In this document: piece by piece, positions 46,536-54,440 of the stretch
Layout of the letters: each line of letters begins with the position of its first letter
Numbering within the stretch: position 1 is the stretch's first letter
IMG/VR virus record: IMGVR_UViG_3300042887_002440
Location: 1-64,000 of that record
DNA length: 64,000 nucleotides
DNA from: a virus
Reading direction: 5' to 3' (one strand)
Made by a program: the position numbers and the translations under genes
Notes under the pieces: generated by a model
What the model was told of the DNA's origin: nothing
The model's database searches: none
What the model saw: only the letters and a program-made list of their open reading frames with translations

Positions 46536-47222
46536 TCATAAATGTTGAAAGTCTTTACTATTTTCAATAATTTCTTCTTTAAAAACTTTGTTTAAATTAT
46601 TATCATATGTTACATATGTATTTAATGCAACTTCTATTGGTTTTTCTTTAATACCTGCTCTTTTTGGTATATTTTCAGTTGAAGTTATTATAACAGAATT
46701 ATTTAAAGAAGTAACGTATATTGGTCGTTTACCATTTCTAAAAACTTGTAATGTTTTATTTGCTGATAGAGTACAAACAGCCAACGAACTATCTTTCCAC
46801 TTAATTAATGGAGAAATATTCTCTTCTATTGTATGTAATAACAATTCAGAGTCATTTTTTGTCGAGCAATCATATCCGTATAATTCTTTCCACTTTTCTG
46901 GCAATTCTTGTGTGATTACTCCATTATGCACTACGGATATATTTTTATTAGAAATAGGCTGATTATATTCCAAATCACTTGTGCTATATCTACAATGACC
47001 AATAAGATAAAGATTTCCATCTTCGTTTATATAATCTAAAAAATTAAATTCAAATTTATTTGCTGGTACTGGAAATGATATAGTATGAACAATATTATCT
47101 TTTACATACGATAACCCAGTAGCATGCAACCCTCTAATACTAGATTCTAAAAATATTTTATGTATCAAATCAAAATCTAAATTAGAGGGGTTTTGCATTA
47201 AAACCCCTATAACTGCACACAT
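46536..47222 (-). CDS. Stand-alone class II glutamine amidotransferase domain
   Basis: 228 residues with the N-terminal nucleophile fold. Cys2 (MCAVIGVLM) is the catalytic nucleophile after Met removal. RGLHATGLS near 31-39, GHCRYSTSDLEYNQP near 75-89 and SVVHNGVI near 95-102 are the glutamine-binding and oxyanion elements seen in GlmS, PurF and AsnB. No synthetase or isomerase domain is attached, so it should supply ammonia to a separate enzyme, most simply the amidoligase 39 bases downstream. Its ATG overlaps the dioxygenase stop by one base. Confidence 0.87.
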   Translation of the reverse strand: MCAVIGVLMQNPSNLDFDLIHKIFLESSIRGLHATGLSYVKDNIVHTISFPVPANKFEFNFLDYINEDGNLYLIGHCRYSTSDLEYNQPISNKNISVVHNGVITQELPEKWKELYGYDCSTKNDSELLLHTIEENISPLIKWKDSSLAVCTLSANKTLQVFRNGKRPIYVTSLNNSVIITSTENIPKRAGIKEKPIEVALNTYVTYDNNLNKVFKEEIIENSKDFQHL

Positions 47223-48604
47223 TAAAAAAAGTTCTCCAAAGTGTTACCAAATTGCGTATCGTATAAATCTTTATGATAGGTTTGTAACCATTCTTTACCA
47301 TTGGGTTGCTTTAAAAGATAATCTACCCATTCTTGCGATTCCCACAATCCAGGAGTAATACCATTCCAACGATATCTTTGATCTGGGTGATCGGGATTTA
47401 ATCTACGACTATCAATAAATTCTCTACGAGTATTTTCATAATCATAAGAACCTAGCGTTAACATACCTTCATGGAAGAAAGCAATCATACTAATTCTTTC
47501 TGCATCAGGATCTTTTAATACTAATTCAGTATTTCCATGTAATCCAGCTTGATTATTTACCAATAACAAGTCAGTTGGTCTAACATTAACAGCATAACCT
47601 ATTTCTGGAAATACCAAATAACAGCCTTCATATTGGTCATTATTAGACATAACACAAAGATTAGCAAATCCATCTTCCATATTAGCAGGATCGTAATGAC
47701 CAGCAGTACGGAAATTTTTATTTACAGTAATTGTTGTAAATGGAGTTTCCGGAACAACAAATCTATGATCAATTGATTCTGCAGCTCGTTTTTGATTACC
47801 GTAACGCCATGGTAACATATCTTCAAATCCTTTAGCTAAAGATTTTAAGAATGGATACGACTTAGCAAACTTTTCTGCGTTATCTCTGGTGTATGTAGTT
47901 GGTCTACCATAAGGAATTCTAGGATATCTATCATACCAACCAGCAATACCAGAATTAACAACATTAGCATAAGTCGTTTTACTAATAAATTTATCTAAAA
48001 TACGTTGAGCTTCAGATTTTGCTTCATCAATAGTTAATGTACATAATTTATCAATAAAATCATTAAATACAAATTGTTCAGTTTTAATTTTTTCGCTTAA
48101 CCAAACAACTCCACGACTATCATCACATTTTAAATTTTTATATTTTGCTCTAATTGCATCAACATCAACTTTAGGATTATATTCGCCAAATACTGAGGTT
48201 GAGTTTTTATGAGCAAAAAATTCTAATAAATCAAATTGTTCATCAGTAACCCATTCTCTTCCTGCACAAGTAGCAGTTCTTGGTCCACCAGCCATACCGC
48301 GATTTTGAGTTTCAACTGCTGCATCTCGTAAACCAGCATAAGCCGCTGCTGCTTCTTCTTTATTAAAGAAGTTTTTACGAAACTTAAACACGATATTTTT
48401 TTCTGATAAACCTTTTGCGCAACCAGAGCAATTTAAATCATTATCGCAATTTTCCTCTGCAGTAAAATCAGAGCAATCTGGGGGAAGATATAAATCCATA
48501 TCTTCTTCTACTAATATTTTATAATGACTTTCATTAAGCCATTTACCAACCAAATCAGGTCTTGGAGTTACCTCTTCCGGTCTTAAAACAACAACTTGTA
48601 CCAT
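47222..48604 (-). CDS. TET/JBP-like 2-oxoglutarate/Fe(II) dioxygenase
   Basis: 460 residues, first gene of the operon. The double-stranded beta-helix is clear: FTTITVNKNFRTAGHYDPAN holds the HxD iron ligands (near residues 301-303), followed by DGFANLCVMSN, YEGCYLVFPEIGYAVNVRPT, the distal His in GLHGNTELV near 355 and the 2-oxoglutarate Arg in ERISMIAFFHEG near 371. This wording is closer to the TET/JBP oxygenases, which oxidise the methyl group of thymine or 5-methylcytosine in DNA, than to other dioxygenases. A four-Cys cluster near residues 44-69 (CSDF..CDNDLNCSGC) may bind zinc. Likely activity is T to 5-hydroxymethyl-U in DNA; 5-methylcytosine is possible if a methyltransferase lies outside the window. 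Confidence 0.82.
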   Translation of the reverse strand: MVQVVVLRPEEVTPRPDLVGKWLNESHYKILVEEDMDLYLPPDCSDFTAEENCDNDLNCSGCAKGLSEKNIVFKFRKNFFNKEEAAAAYAGLRDAAVETQNRGMAGGPRTATCAGREWVTDEQFDLLEFFAHKNSTSVFGEYNPKVDVDAIRAKYKNLKCDDSRGVVWLSEKIKTEQFVFNDFIDKLCTLTIDEAKSEAQRILDKFISKTTYANVVNSGIAGWYDRYPRIPYGRPTTYTRDNAEKFAKSYPFLKSLAKGFEDMLPWRYGNQKRAAESIDHRFVVPETPFTTITVNKNFRTAGHYDPANMEDGFANLCVMSNNDQYEGCYLVFPEIGYAVNVRPTDLLLVNNQAGLHGNTELVLKDPDAERISMIAFFHEGMLTLGSYDYENTRREFIDSRRLNPDHPDQRYRWNGITPGLWESQEWVDYLLKQPNGKEWLQTYHKDLYDTQFGNTLENFF

Positions 48605-48632
48605 CTATATCTCCTATTGTAAGTTCACATAT

Positions 48633-48661
48633 ATTATAATATATAAATTAAAAAAAGTAAA
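48633..48661 (-). promoter_or_regulatory. sigma70-like promoter of the modification operon
   Basis: On the minus strand TTTACT (48661-48656), 17 bases, TATAAT (48638-48633), 29 bases before the dioxygenase ATG, which has AGGAGA as ribosome site. It differs by one base from the TTGACT early promoters elsewhere in the window. No late octamer points this way, so the operon is probably expressed early, opposite to the late genes around it. Confidence 0.65.
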
Positions 48662-48683
48662 GTATTTTTTGTATTTAGAATTT

Positions 48684-48691
48684 TATAAATA
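48684..48691 (+). promoter_or_regulatory. Late promoter (TATAAATA)
   Basis: Exact late octamer 28 bases before gp3, divergent from the modification operon promoter. Confidence 0.8.
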
Positions 48692-48718
48692 TAAGTAAAT
48701 AAATTATAAGGATTTTTT

Positions 48719-49255
48719 ATGGCTCTTAACGATACAAATATCTGTAATACGGATTTATTACAGTCATCAAAATTTATTTTCTTGATACCCAGATTAACAG
48801 AAGTACAATTTTTTTGTCAAGCTGCTAACCTTCCAGGAGTTAATTCACAAAGCACTGTGCAGGTAAATCCATTTAGAGATGCTGCTGTTCCTGGGGATAA
48901 AATGGAATATGAAGATTTAGAAGTAGAGTTTCTTGTTGATGAGGAATTGAGATCTTGGGCATCAATTTATTATTGGATTAAAGGATATACGCAAGCTGAA
49001 GCATTTGAAGATTATCAAAATTTAGATAAACTCTCTAAATTCTCACAGTACGAATATATAAACACTCCACAATACGCCGATGCTCTATTAACAACTCTAA
49101 GCGCAAATGATAAACCTAAAGTAAGAATACATTTTATAGATTTGTTTCCTGTATATTTGTCAGCTATTCCTTTTGATGTTAGAGTTAGCTCAGAAAAAAC
49201 TATGACAGCAACCGCAACATTTAGATTTAAACGTTATGAAATAGCTTTAGTTTAA
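48719..49255 (+). CDS. gp3: gp3-like tail completion / sheath stabiliser
   Basis: Binds the top of the tube when it reaches full length. 178 residues (T4 gp3: 176). The sequence has the tube-like start LQSSKFIFLIPRLTEVQFFC, CQAANLPGVN, and MEYEDLEVEFLVDEELRSWA followed by IYYWIKGYTQAEAF, then VRIHFIDLFPVYLSAIPFDV. Its place right after gp23 and before uvsY matches the marine T4-like order. It is separated from gp23 here by the modification operon, which looks like an insertion at this junction. Confidence 0.82.
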   Translation: MALNDTNICNTDLLQSSKFIFLIPRLTEVQFFCQAANLPGVNSQSTVQVNPFRDAAVPGDKMEYEDLEVEFLVDEELRSWASIYYWIKGYTQAEAFEDYQNLDKLSKFSQYEYINTPQYADALLTTLSANDKPKVRIHFIDLFPVYLSAIPFDVRVSSEKTMTATATFRFKRYEIALV

Positions 49256-49296
49256 CACCCTATATATTTTTGTAATGTTTATTTTGAGAATTTAAA

Positions 49297-49737
49297 ATGA
49301 TAAAACTTGATACAATTATAGAATATTGGAAAAATGACAGTCAAATTGACGAATCTAAACCGCACCAAGAATTGGTAAACACTCCTCTTTTGCACGCAAA
49401 ATATGTAGAGATTCTTTCTCAGCATAGGCTTGCTGCACAAAAATCAAAATTTGATCACGCAAAAATGAAAAAAATTCGTAGAGAGTATTATCTAGGGAAT
49501 CTAGCAAAAGAAACTTTAGATGAATACGGATGGGAACAGTTTGACTTAAAAATTGGAACCAAAGGTAATATTGATACTTATCTTGAAGCGGATGACTATT
49601 TAATAAAAATTTTAGAAAAGAAAGCTTACTATGAGGAATGCGTGTTTATTTGTGAAGCAATTCTCAAAGAAATTAATAACAGAACTTGGCAATTAAGAGA
49701 GTACATGACATATGCTAGATTTTTAGCTGGAAATTAA
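49297..49737 (+). CDS. uvsY: UvsY recombination mediator
   Basis: Loads UvsX recombinase on gp32-coated DNA. 146 residues (T4: 137). The features are the helical segment LLHAKYVEILSQHRLAAQKS, KKIRREYYLGNLAKETLDEY, and the end NRTWQLREYMTYARFLAGN. It lies directly before uvsW, as in most T4 relatives. UvsX is not in the window. Confidence 0.92.
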   Translation: MIKLDTIIEYWKNDSQIDESKPHQELVNTPLLHAKYVEILSQHRLAAQKSKFDHAKMKKIRREYYLGNLAKETLDEYGWEQFDLKIGTKGNIDTYLEADDYLIKILEKKAYYEECVFICEAILKEINNRTWQLREYMTYARFLAGN

Positions 49738-49738
49738 A

Positions 49739-51244
49739 ATGATAATTGAAATTGAAAAACATAATGAAACTTATGCTATCCTTAAATGCGATAAAGGGAT
49801 TGCACAAGAATTAAGCGACTACTTTTCATTTTTTGCTACTGGATATAAATTTATGCCCAGTTATAAATCTAGGCTCTGGGATGGAAAAGTAAGATTGGCA
49901 AAAATTTTACCTAATGGAGATATGGAGTTTTTCGTTGGTCTAATACCCCAGCTAGAGGCGTTTACAAAAGATCGCGGCTATACCATTAGTTATAATTATA
50001 AGGACAACTATGACCCCGTTACGGACGTAGAATTGCATAAATTTATTACTTCATTAAATATTCATTCTAATGGCAAGAAAATTGAGGTAAGAGATTATCA
50101 ATTTAAAGGTGTATTAGATTTTTTAAATGAAAAACGATTAATGCTTCTTTCTCCAACAAGTTCAGGAAAAAGTTGTATATTGTATATTATTGTTAGGTTT
50201 TTACTAGCACACAATAGAAAGAAAGGTTTATTGTTAGTTCCTAATACTTCTTTATGTCACCAGCTTACATCAGATTTTGCAGATTACTCCAGTCATAATG
50301 GATGGGACGTAAATAAACATATCCATATGATATTTGCAGGTCAAGATAAAAATGCTGAAAAACAGTTATATATTAGCACTTGGCAATCTTTATTTAATCA
50401 TAAAAGTAGAACATATTTCGATCAGTTTGATTTTGTTTTGTGTGATGAAGCTCATTTAGCATCAGCGAATAGTTTAACTGGAATAGTTCAAAAATGTGTT
50501 AATGCCGATTACAGAGTTGGTGTTACTGGAACTTTAAATGGACAAAAAATTCATTCATTACAGTTAGAAAGTTTATTCGGTCAAGTTAGAAGAGTGATAA
50601 CAACAAAAGAATTAATGGATAAAAAACAAGTAACAAAATTAAATATTAAGTGTATTGTATTAAAATATCCAGAGGAAATTTGTAAATTATCTAAAGGTTT
50701 AAAATACCAACAAGAATTAGAATATTTAATTGCTAATACTGGTAGAAATAAGTTTATTAAAAATTTATCATTATCATTAAAGGGAAATACATTATTGTTA
50801 TATCAATATGTTGAAAAACATGGAGATGTGTTATATGATTTAATTTCAAATTCAAAACATGCTGTTAATAAAAAGATATATTATATACACGGAAATATAA
50901 AAGCAGAAGAACGAGAAGAAATTAGAAAAGCAATGGAAACCGAACATAATGTCATTTTAATAGGTTCTGTTGGAACGGTATCAACTGGTACTAATATTAA
51001 AAACCTACATAATATTATATTTGCTAGTCCTTCTAAATCTAGAATTCGAAACCTTCAGGCTATTGGTCGTGTTTTAAGATTAAATGAAAACAAAGATGAA
51101 GCAATATTATATGACCTTGCTGATGATTTACGGTATAAGAAACATCAAAACTATACTTTAACACATTTCCAAGAAAGAATCAAAATATATGATTCTGAAA
51201 AATTTGATTACAAAATTATTAAAGTGGATATGGAAACATTATGA
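49739..51244 (+). CDS. uvsW: UvsW superfamily 2 helicase
   Basis: Unwinds branched DNA and R-loops and turns off origin-dependent replication late in infection. 501 residues (T4: 503). The N-terminal DNA-binding part has FKFMPSYKSRLWDGK-like sequence (YKFMPSYKSRLWDGKVRLAK). Motif I is SPTSSGKS near 137-144, motif II LCDEAHLASA near 233-242, motif III GVTGTLNG near 260-267 and motif VI QAIGRVLRLNE near 437-447. It overlaps the next gene by 4 bases. Confidence 0.95.
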   Translation: MIIEIEKHNETYAILKCDKGIAQELSDYFSFFATGYKFMPSYKSRLWDGKVRLAKILPNGDMEFFVGLIPQLEAFTKDRGYTISYNYKDNYDPVTDVELHKFITSLNIHSNGKKIEVRDYQFKGVLDFLNEKRLMLLSPTSSGKSCILYIIVRFLLAHNRKKGLLLVPNTSLCHQLTSDFADYSSHNGWDVNKHIHMIFAGQDKNAEKQLYISTWQSLFNHKSRTYFDQFDFVLCDEAHLASANSLTGIVQKCVNADYRVGVTGTLNGQKIHSLQLESLFGQVRRVITTKELMDKKQVTKLNIKCIVLKYPEEICKLSKGLKYQQELEYLIANTGRNKFIKNLSLSLKGNTLLLYQYVEKHGDVLYDLISNSKHAVNKKIYYIHGNIKAEEREEIRKAMETEHNVILIGSVGTVSTGTNIKNLHNIIFASPSKSRIRNLQAIGRVLRLNENKDEAILYDLADDLRYKKHQNYTLTHFQERIKIYDSEKFDYKIIKVDMETL

Positions 51245-51618
51245 CAGAAAAATTTGAAGTAAAAATTGTTAGATTAAAAACAGGCGAAGATTTAATTGGG
51301 TTTTATTATAACGATAAAGAAAATAATACAGTAATATTAAAATACCCGAAAACATTTTATCCAACAATAGATGTTGAAAATGAAGTCGAAGAAATTATTA
51401 TGGTAGATTGGATGCCACCAGAAGCATTTCCGGTTCAAGAAGCACCTATTCCACAAGATCATATTTTATTCATTTCTTATCCAACTATCGAGTTTGGATA
51501 CAGATACCTTGATTTTGTTTTAGATTATCTGGATCCAGAATCTGTATTAGCTAAACAAATTAAAGAAACTATAAATGCCGAATTAGAAGTTCCATCAGAA
51601 GGATTAACAATTCATTAA
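51241..51618 (+). CDS. Conserved hypothetical after uvsW, possibly Sm-like
   Basis: 125 residues. The start FEVKIVRLKTGEDLIGFYYN followed by VILKYPKTFYP has the strand pattern of Sm-like folds (a 'KTGE.L.G' turn), and EEIIMVDWMPPEAF is a second conserved-looking block. No RNA-binding residue pattern is certain. It is coupled to uvsW by an ATGA overlap and ends before a tandem hairpin terminator, so it belongs to the gp3-uvsY-uvsW unit. Confidence 0.6.
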   Translation: MTEKFEVKIVRLKTGEDLIGFYYNDKENNTVILKYPKTFYPTIDVENEVEEIIMVDWMPPEAFPVQEAPIPQDHILFISYPTIEFGYRYLDFVLDYLDPESVLAKQIKETINAELEVPSEGLTIH

Positions 51619-51622
51619 TTTA

Positions 51623-51663
51623 ATCCTCTTCGAGGATCTGCTTCGCAGAAATCTTATTTTTTA
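51623..51663 (+). terminator. Tandem-hairpin terminator
   Basis: Two adjacent hairpins, ATCCTC-TTC-GAGGAT (51623-51637) and TCTGC-TTC-GCAGA (51637-51649), are followed by a T-rich stretch. They close the gp3-uvsY-uvsW transcription unit. Confidence 0.7.
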
Positions 51664-51668
51664 TTAAT

Positions 51669-51701
51669 GTTAAGGAACGAAGCGTCAGCGAAGTTCCTAA
51701 C
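51669..51701 (+). other. Stem-loop in the uvsW-55 intergenic region
   Basis: GTTAAGGAAC and GTTCCTAAC form a 9-bp stem with one bulged A around a G+C-rich loop (GAAGCGTCAGCGAA). Base composition is unlike the AT-rich surroundings. No function is evident. Confidence 0.5.
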
Positions 51702-51737
51702 AACCGATTAAGTATAATATAAACTAAAATTTTGATT

Positions 51738-51793
51738 AAGTCAAGAACTATTTTGTAATTTGTTAATTTTTAACGACAAATAGTTCTTGACTT
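51738..51793. repeat. 16-bp perfect inverted repeat carrying TTGACT on both strands
   Basis: AAGTCAAGAACTATTT at 51738-51753 is the exact reverse complement of 51778-51793, with a 24-base spacer that itself contains a small inverted repeat (GTTAATTTTTAAC). Each arm carries TTGACT facing outward. On the minus strand a weak -10 (TATATT) lies 17 bases on; on the plus strand none does. It may be an operator or a promoter remnant. Confidence 0.6.
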
Positions 51794-51831
51794 GTTTTTA
51801 GTGCTTGTTGAAAATGTTGTAAAAATAGTTG

Positions 51832-51860
51832 TTGACTTTTTTAAATTTTTATGCTATAAT
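51832..51860 (+). promoter_or_regulatory. sigma70 promoter of gp55
   Basis: TTGACT (51832-51837), 17-base spacer, TATAAT (51855-51860), 30 bases before the gp55 start. This is close to consensus and explains how the late sigma factor is made before late promoters work. Confidence 0.88.
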
Positions 51861-51889
51861 CATGTATAGAATATAATAATGAGGTGGAT

Positions 51890-52549
51890 ATGAAAGAATT
51901 AAAATTTGATTTTGAAGAAGATTTTGTTATAGAAGAAAATTTTGATATTTTAAGCGAAGAACCGGAAGATATACCTGTTGTTACTAAAGTTAAACGCAAA
52001 AAAGTTACACGAGAATATATAAATAATGCAGATTTTTGTGCAGCTTTAGAGAAATATAAAGCTGATTGCGTTTTAGCGAAAGAAGAAGGCAGAATTAAAC
52101 CTAGAATTCCGAATTATATCGGCGAATGCTTTGTTAAATTATCAGAGGGATTAGCTCGTAGACCTAATTTTTTTGGTTATTCATATAAAGACGAAATGAT
52201 TGCTGATGGAATTGAAAATTGTTTAATGTATTTTGAAAATTTTGATTCGGAAAAAACGAAAAACCCATTTGCTTATTTTACTCAAATTCTTTGGTGGTGT
52301 TTTGTTCGTAGGATCCAAAAAGAAAAAAAACAACAGTATATAAAATATAAAGCAACAGAAAATTTCGGTATTCTTGATGAAGCTGAGTTATTGGAACTTG
52401 GCGAAGGTCAAATTAAACAAATTGAAGTTTATGATAATATGTATGATTTTATTCAAAAATTTGAAGATACTGAATTTAAAAAAGCTGTTAAAATTCCTGT
52501 AGCAAAAAAGAAAAAAGCCAAAGGAATTGAAACATTTTTAGAGGACTAA
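51890..52549 (+). CDS. gp55: gp55-like late sigma factor
   Basis: Directs RNA polymerase to TATAAATA late promoters with the sliding clamp. 219 residues (T4: 185). The sigma region 2-like core is IPNYIGECFVKLSEGLARRP, NFFGYSYKDEMIADGIENCL and FAYFTQILWWCFVRRIQKEK. The C-terminus (KKAKGIETFLED) is a likely clamp-binding tail. I chose the ATG at 51890 after GAGGTG; a GTG at 51884 is part of that ribosome site. The end overlaps a convergent homing endonuclease by 4 bases. Confidence 0.93.
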   Translation: MKELKFDFEEDFVIEENFDILSEEPEDIPVVTKVKRKKVTREYINNADFCAALEKYKADCVLAKEEGRIKPRIPNYIGECFVKLSEGLARRPNFFGYSYKDEMIADGIENCLMYFENFDSEKTKNPFAYFTQILWWCFVRRIQKEKKQQYIKYKATENFGILDEAELLELGEGQIKQIEVYDNMYDFIQKFEDTEFKKAVKIPVAKKKKAKGIETFLED

Positions 52550-53277
52550 TATGGAAATTCAGGAAAATACCTTTTCGCTTTTGCTTTATCGTATTCTTTC
52601 TTGGTTTCAATAATACAAATAAATTTTTTACGTTTAATATTTTTTGTTACTCGATCTTTATTTTCTTTTCTGTATGCTTTTCTAGGGTTTGTTTCTTGTT
52701 TTCGTTTAGTATTAAATGTTAGCCCTGTATACCATCCATTAGGTATTTCGTTTTTATGTTTTACTGTAGAATTTAATATGCCATTAGTAATTCTAATTTT
52801 ATTGGACATTGGATTATTTTTACCTGATACGTTTGCGTGATTTTTTGATATCTTTTCTTTACTATCTTTTGTTCGGGGTTTATTATAATTTGGGTGTTTT
52901 TCTTTCGAAACATCTCTACCGAAAAACCCATTTGGCGCGGCGTATGCCATGTTAACAAATAATGGATTTTTAACAACATTAAAAATTTTTTGAATTTGTA
53001 ATTCTTTGTGCGTTGCTTCTGGTCTTGTATCATGATAAGAAATTATTTGAATGGAAAATAAATGAGGGTTTTCTTTTAATTCGGATTCCCAAATATTTTT
53101 GTAGAATTTTGATTTTACAGATCCCATATAACCAGATTTGATACTATTGATTGCAGATGAACCGATGTAATTTGATGGGATTATATTTGAATTATTTTTT
53201 GGTGGTAACTTATCGCCTGAGTATGTAATATGATAAACGCAGTATTTTTGTTCAGTATAAGTATTTGTGCTGAACAT
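52546..53277 (-). CDS. GIY-YIG homing endonuclease (Seg-like)
   Basis: 243 residues. The GIY-YIG core is YCVYHITYSGDKL...PSNYIGSSA near residues 12-45, with a following IKSGYMGSVKSKFYKNIWE. A NUMOD3-type DNA-binding motif lies around KEHPNYNKP and DSKEKISKNHANVSGKNNPM, and Lys/Arg-rich sequence follows. It sits between gp55 and gp47 on the opposite strand, as free-standing seg genes of T4 do between core genes. I start it at the ATG at 53277 preceded by AAGGAGA; a GTG upstream is less likely. It should cut related phage genomes and spread by repair. Confidence 0.82.
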   Translation of the reverse strand: MFSTNTYTEQKYCVYHITYSGDKLPPKNNSNIIPSNYIGSSAINSIKSGYMGSVKSKFYKNIWESELKENPHLFSIQIISYHDTRPEATHKELQIQKIFNVVKNPLFVNMAYAAPNGFFGRDVSKEKHPNYNKPRTKDSKEKISKNHANVSGKNNPMSNKIRITNGILNSTVKHKNEIPNGWYTGLTFNTKRKQETNPRKAYRKENKDRVTKNIKRKKFICIIETKKEYDKAKAKRYFPEFPY

Positions 53278-53312
53278 AGTTGTCTCCTTAGATAACACGG
53301 TTAATGTTTAGT

Positions 53313-53348
53313 GCTACTGGATATGGGGATATCGCGAGTAGCTTTTTT
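53313..53348 (+). terminator. Hairpin terminator before gp47
   Basis: GCTACT...AGTAGC encloses GATAT-GGGG-ATATC and is followed by six T's (53343-53348). It would end readthrough from the gp55 side, but is only 28 bases upstream of the gp47 start, so gp47 would need a promoter I cannot see or readthrough. Confidence 0.6.
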
Positions 53349-53375
53349 ATTATTTATTATTTTTTGGATTTTGTT

Positions 53376-54440
53376 ATGAGTAAAATAGCTTTTCTTGGTG
53401 ATTGTCATTTCGGTGCAAGAGGTGACAGTATGTATTTTCATAAATTTTTTCAAAAATTTTATGATGATGTATTTTTTCCTTATCTTATACAAAATAATAT
53501 AAGCACTGTTATTCAACTAGGGGATTTATTTGATAGAAGAAAATATACGAATCATATAACGTTATTTGAAGCTAATAATTATTTCTTTTCTAAATTCGAT
53601 GCATTTGATATTAAATTAATAACATTACTGGGAAACCACGATTTAGCGTACAAAGAATCATTAAGCATTAGTAGTTCTGGGTTATTTTTAAAGCAATTTA
53701 AAAATGTAACTGTTGTTCAAGAACCAACAAGACTACTTAATGGAATTTCTATTATTCCTTGGATTTGTAAAGAAAACTATCAAGAATGTTTAGATTTTAT
53801 TAAAACGGATACATCAAGCGTTTGCGTCGGTCATTTTGAAATTCAAGGTTTTAAAATGTACCAGAGCAGTATTTTGTCCGAGCATGGATTGTCTGCTAAA
53901 ATGTTTTCAAATTATGAAACAGTATTATCTGGGCATTATCATCATGCATCTAAACGAGGAAATATTGAATACATAGGTACTCCTTATGAAATGACATGGC
54001 AAGATTTTGGTGACCCAAAAGGTTTTCGCGTTTTTGATTTGGAAACCAGAGAATTAGATACTGTAAAAAATCCAAACTCAATATTTTATAAAATGGAATA
54101 TGATGATTCTGGTAGCGGCGATGTTACTACATCAAGTTATCTTGATACAAAATTTTTATCTGAGGTTATAGGTAAATATGTCAAAATACAAGTAAAAGCA
54201 AAAACTAACCCATATCTATTTGATTTATTTGTTGATAGAGTTTATGCCAATAATCCTATAGATGTTTCTATTACTGAAGATGTTGTTGATTTAGAAATTG
54301 AAGAAGATGTTGATGAAACTGATGATACATTAACAATTACTTACAAATATATTGATAGTATAAATCAACAAGAATTAGATAAAAATAAATTGAAGACTAT
54401 GATGTCTAATCTATATACTGAAGCTATGGCGGTTGAATAA
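53376..54440 (+). CDS. gp47: gp47-like recombination nuclease subunit (SbcD/Mre11 family)
   Basis: Metallophosphoesterase subunit that degrades host DNA and resects ends. 354 residues (T4: 339). Metal motifs appear in order: FLGDCHFGARGD, QLGDLFDRR, LGNHDLAYK, CVGHFEIQGF and LSGHYHHA. I chose the ATG at 53376 (MSKIAFLGDCHFG), since the longer frame runs through the hairpin terminator and adds a hydrophobic leader unlike the family. gp46 starts within its stop codon (TAATG). Confidence 0.94.
   Translation: MSKIAFLGDCHFGARGDSMYFHKFFQKFYDDVFFPYLIQNNISTVIQLGDLFDRRKYTNHITLFEANNYFFSKFDAFDIKLITLLGNHDLAYKESLSISSSGLFLKQFKNVTVVQEPTRLLNGISIIPWICKENYQECLDFIKTDTSSVCVGHFEIQGFKMYQSSILSEHGLSAKMFSNYETVLSGHYHHASKRGNIEYIGTPYEMTWQDFGDPKGFRVFDLETRELDTVKNPNSIFYKMEYDDSGSGDVTTSSYLDTKFLSEVIGKYVKIQVKAKTNPYLFDLFVDRVYANNPIDVSITEDVVDLEIEEDVDETDDTLTITYKYIDSINQQELDKNKLKTMMSNLYTEAMAVE

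Noticed and set aside
51787-51792. Second plus-strand promoter in the spacer before gp55
   Set aside because: The TTGACT has no -10 hexamer at a suitable distance; it is reported only as part of the inverted repeat.
53304-53375. Upstream ATG for gp47 giving a hydrophobic leader
   Set aside because: The extra 24 residues run through a hairpin terminator, are not found in the family, and have no ribosome site.
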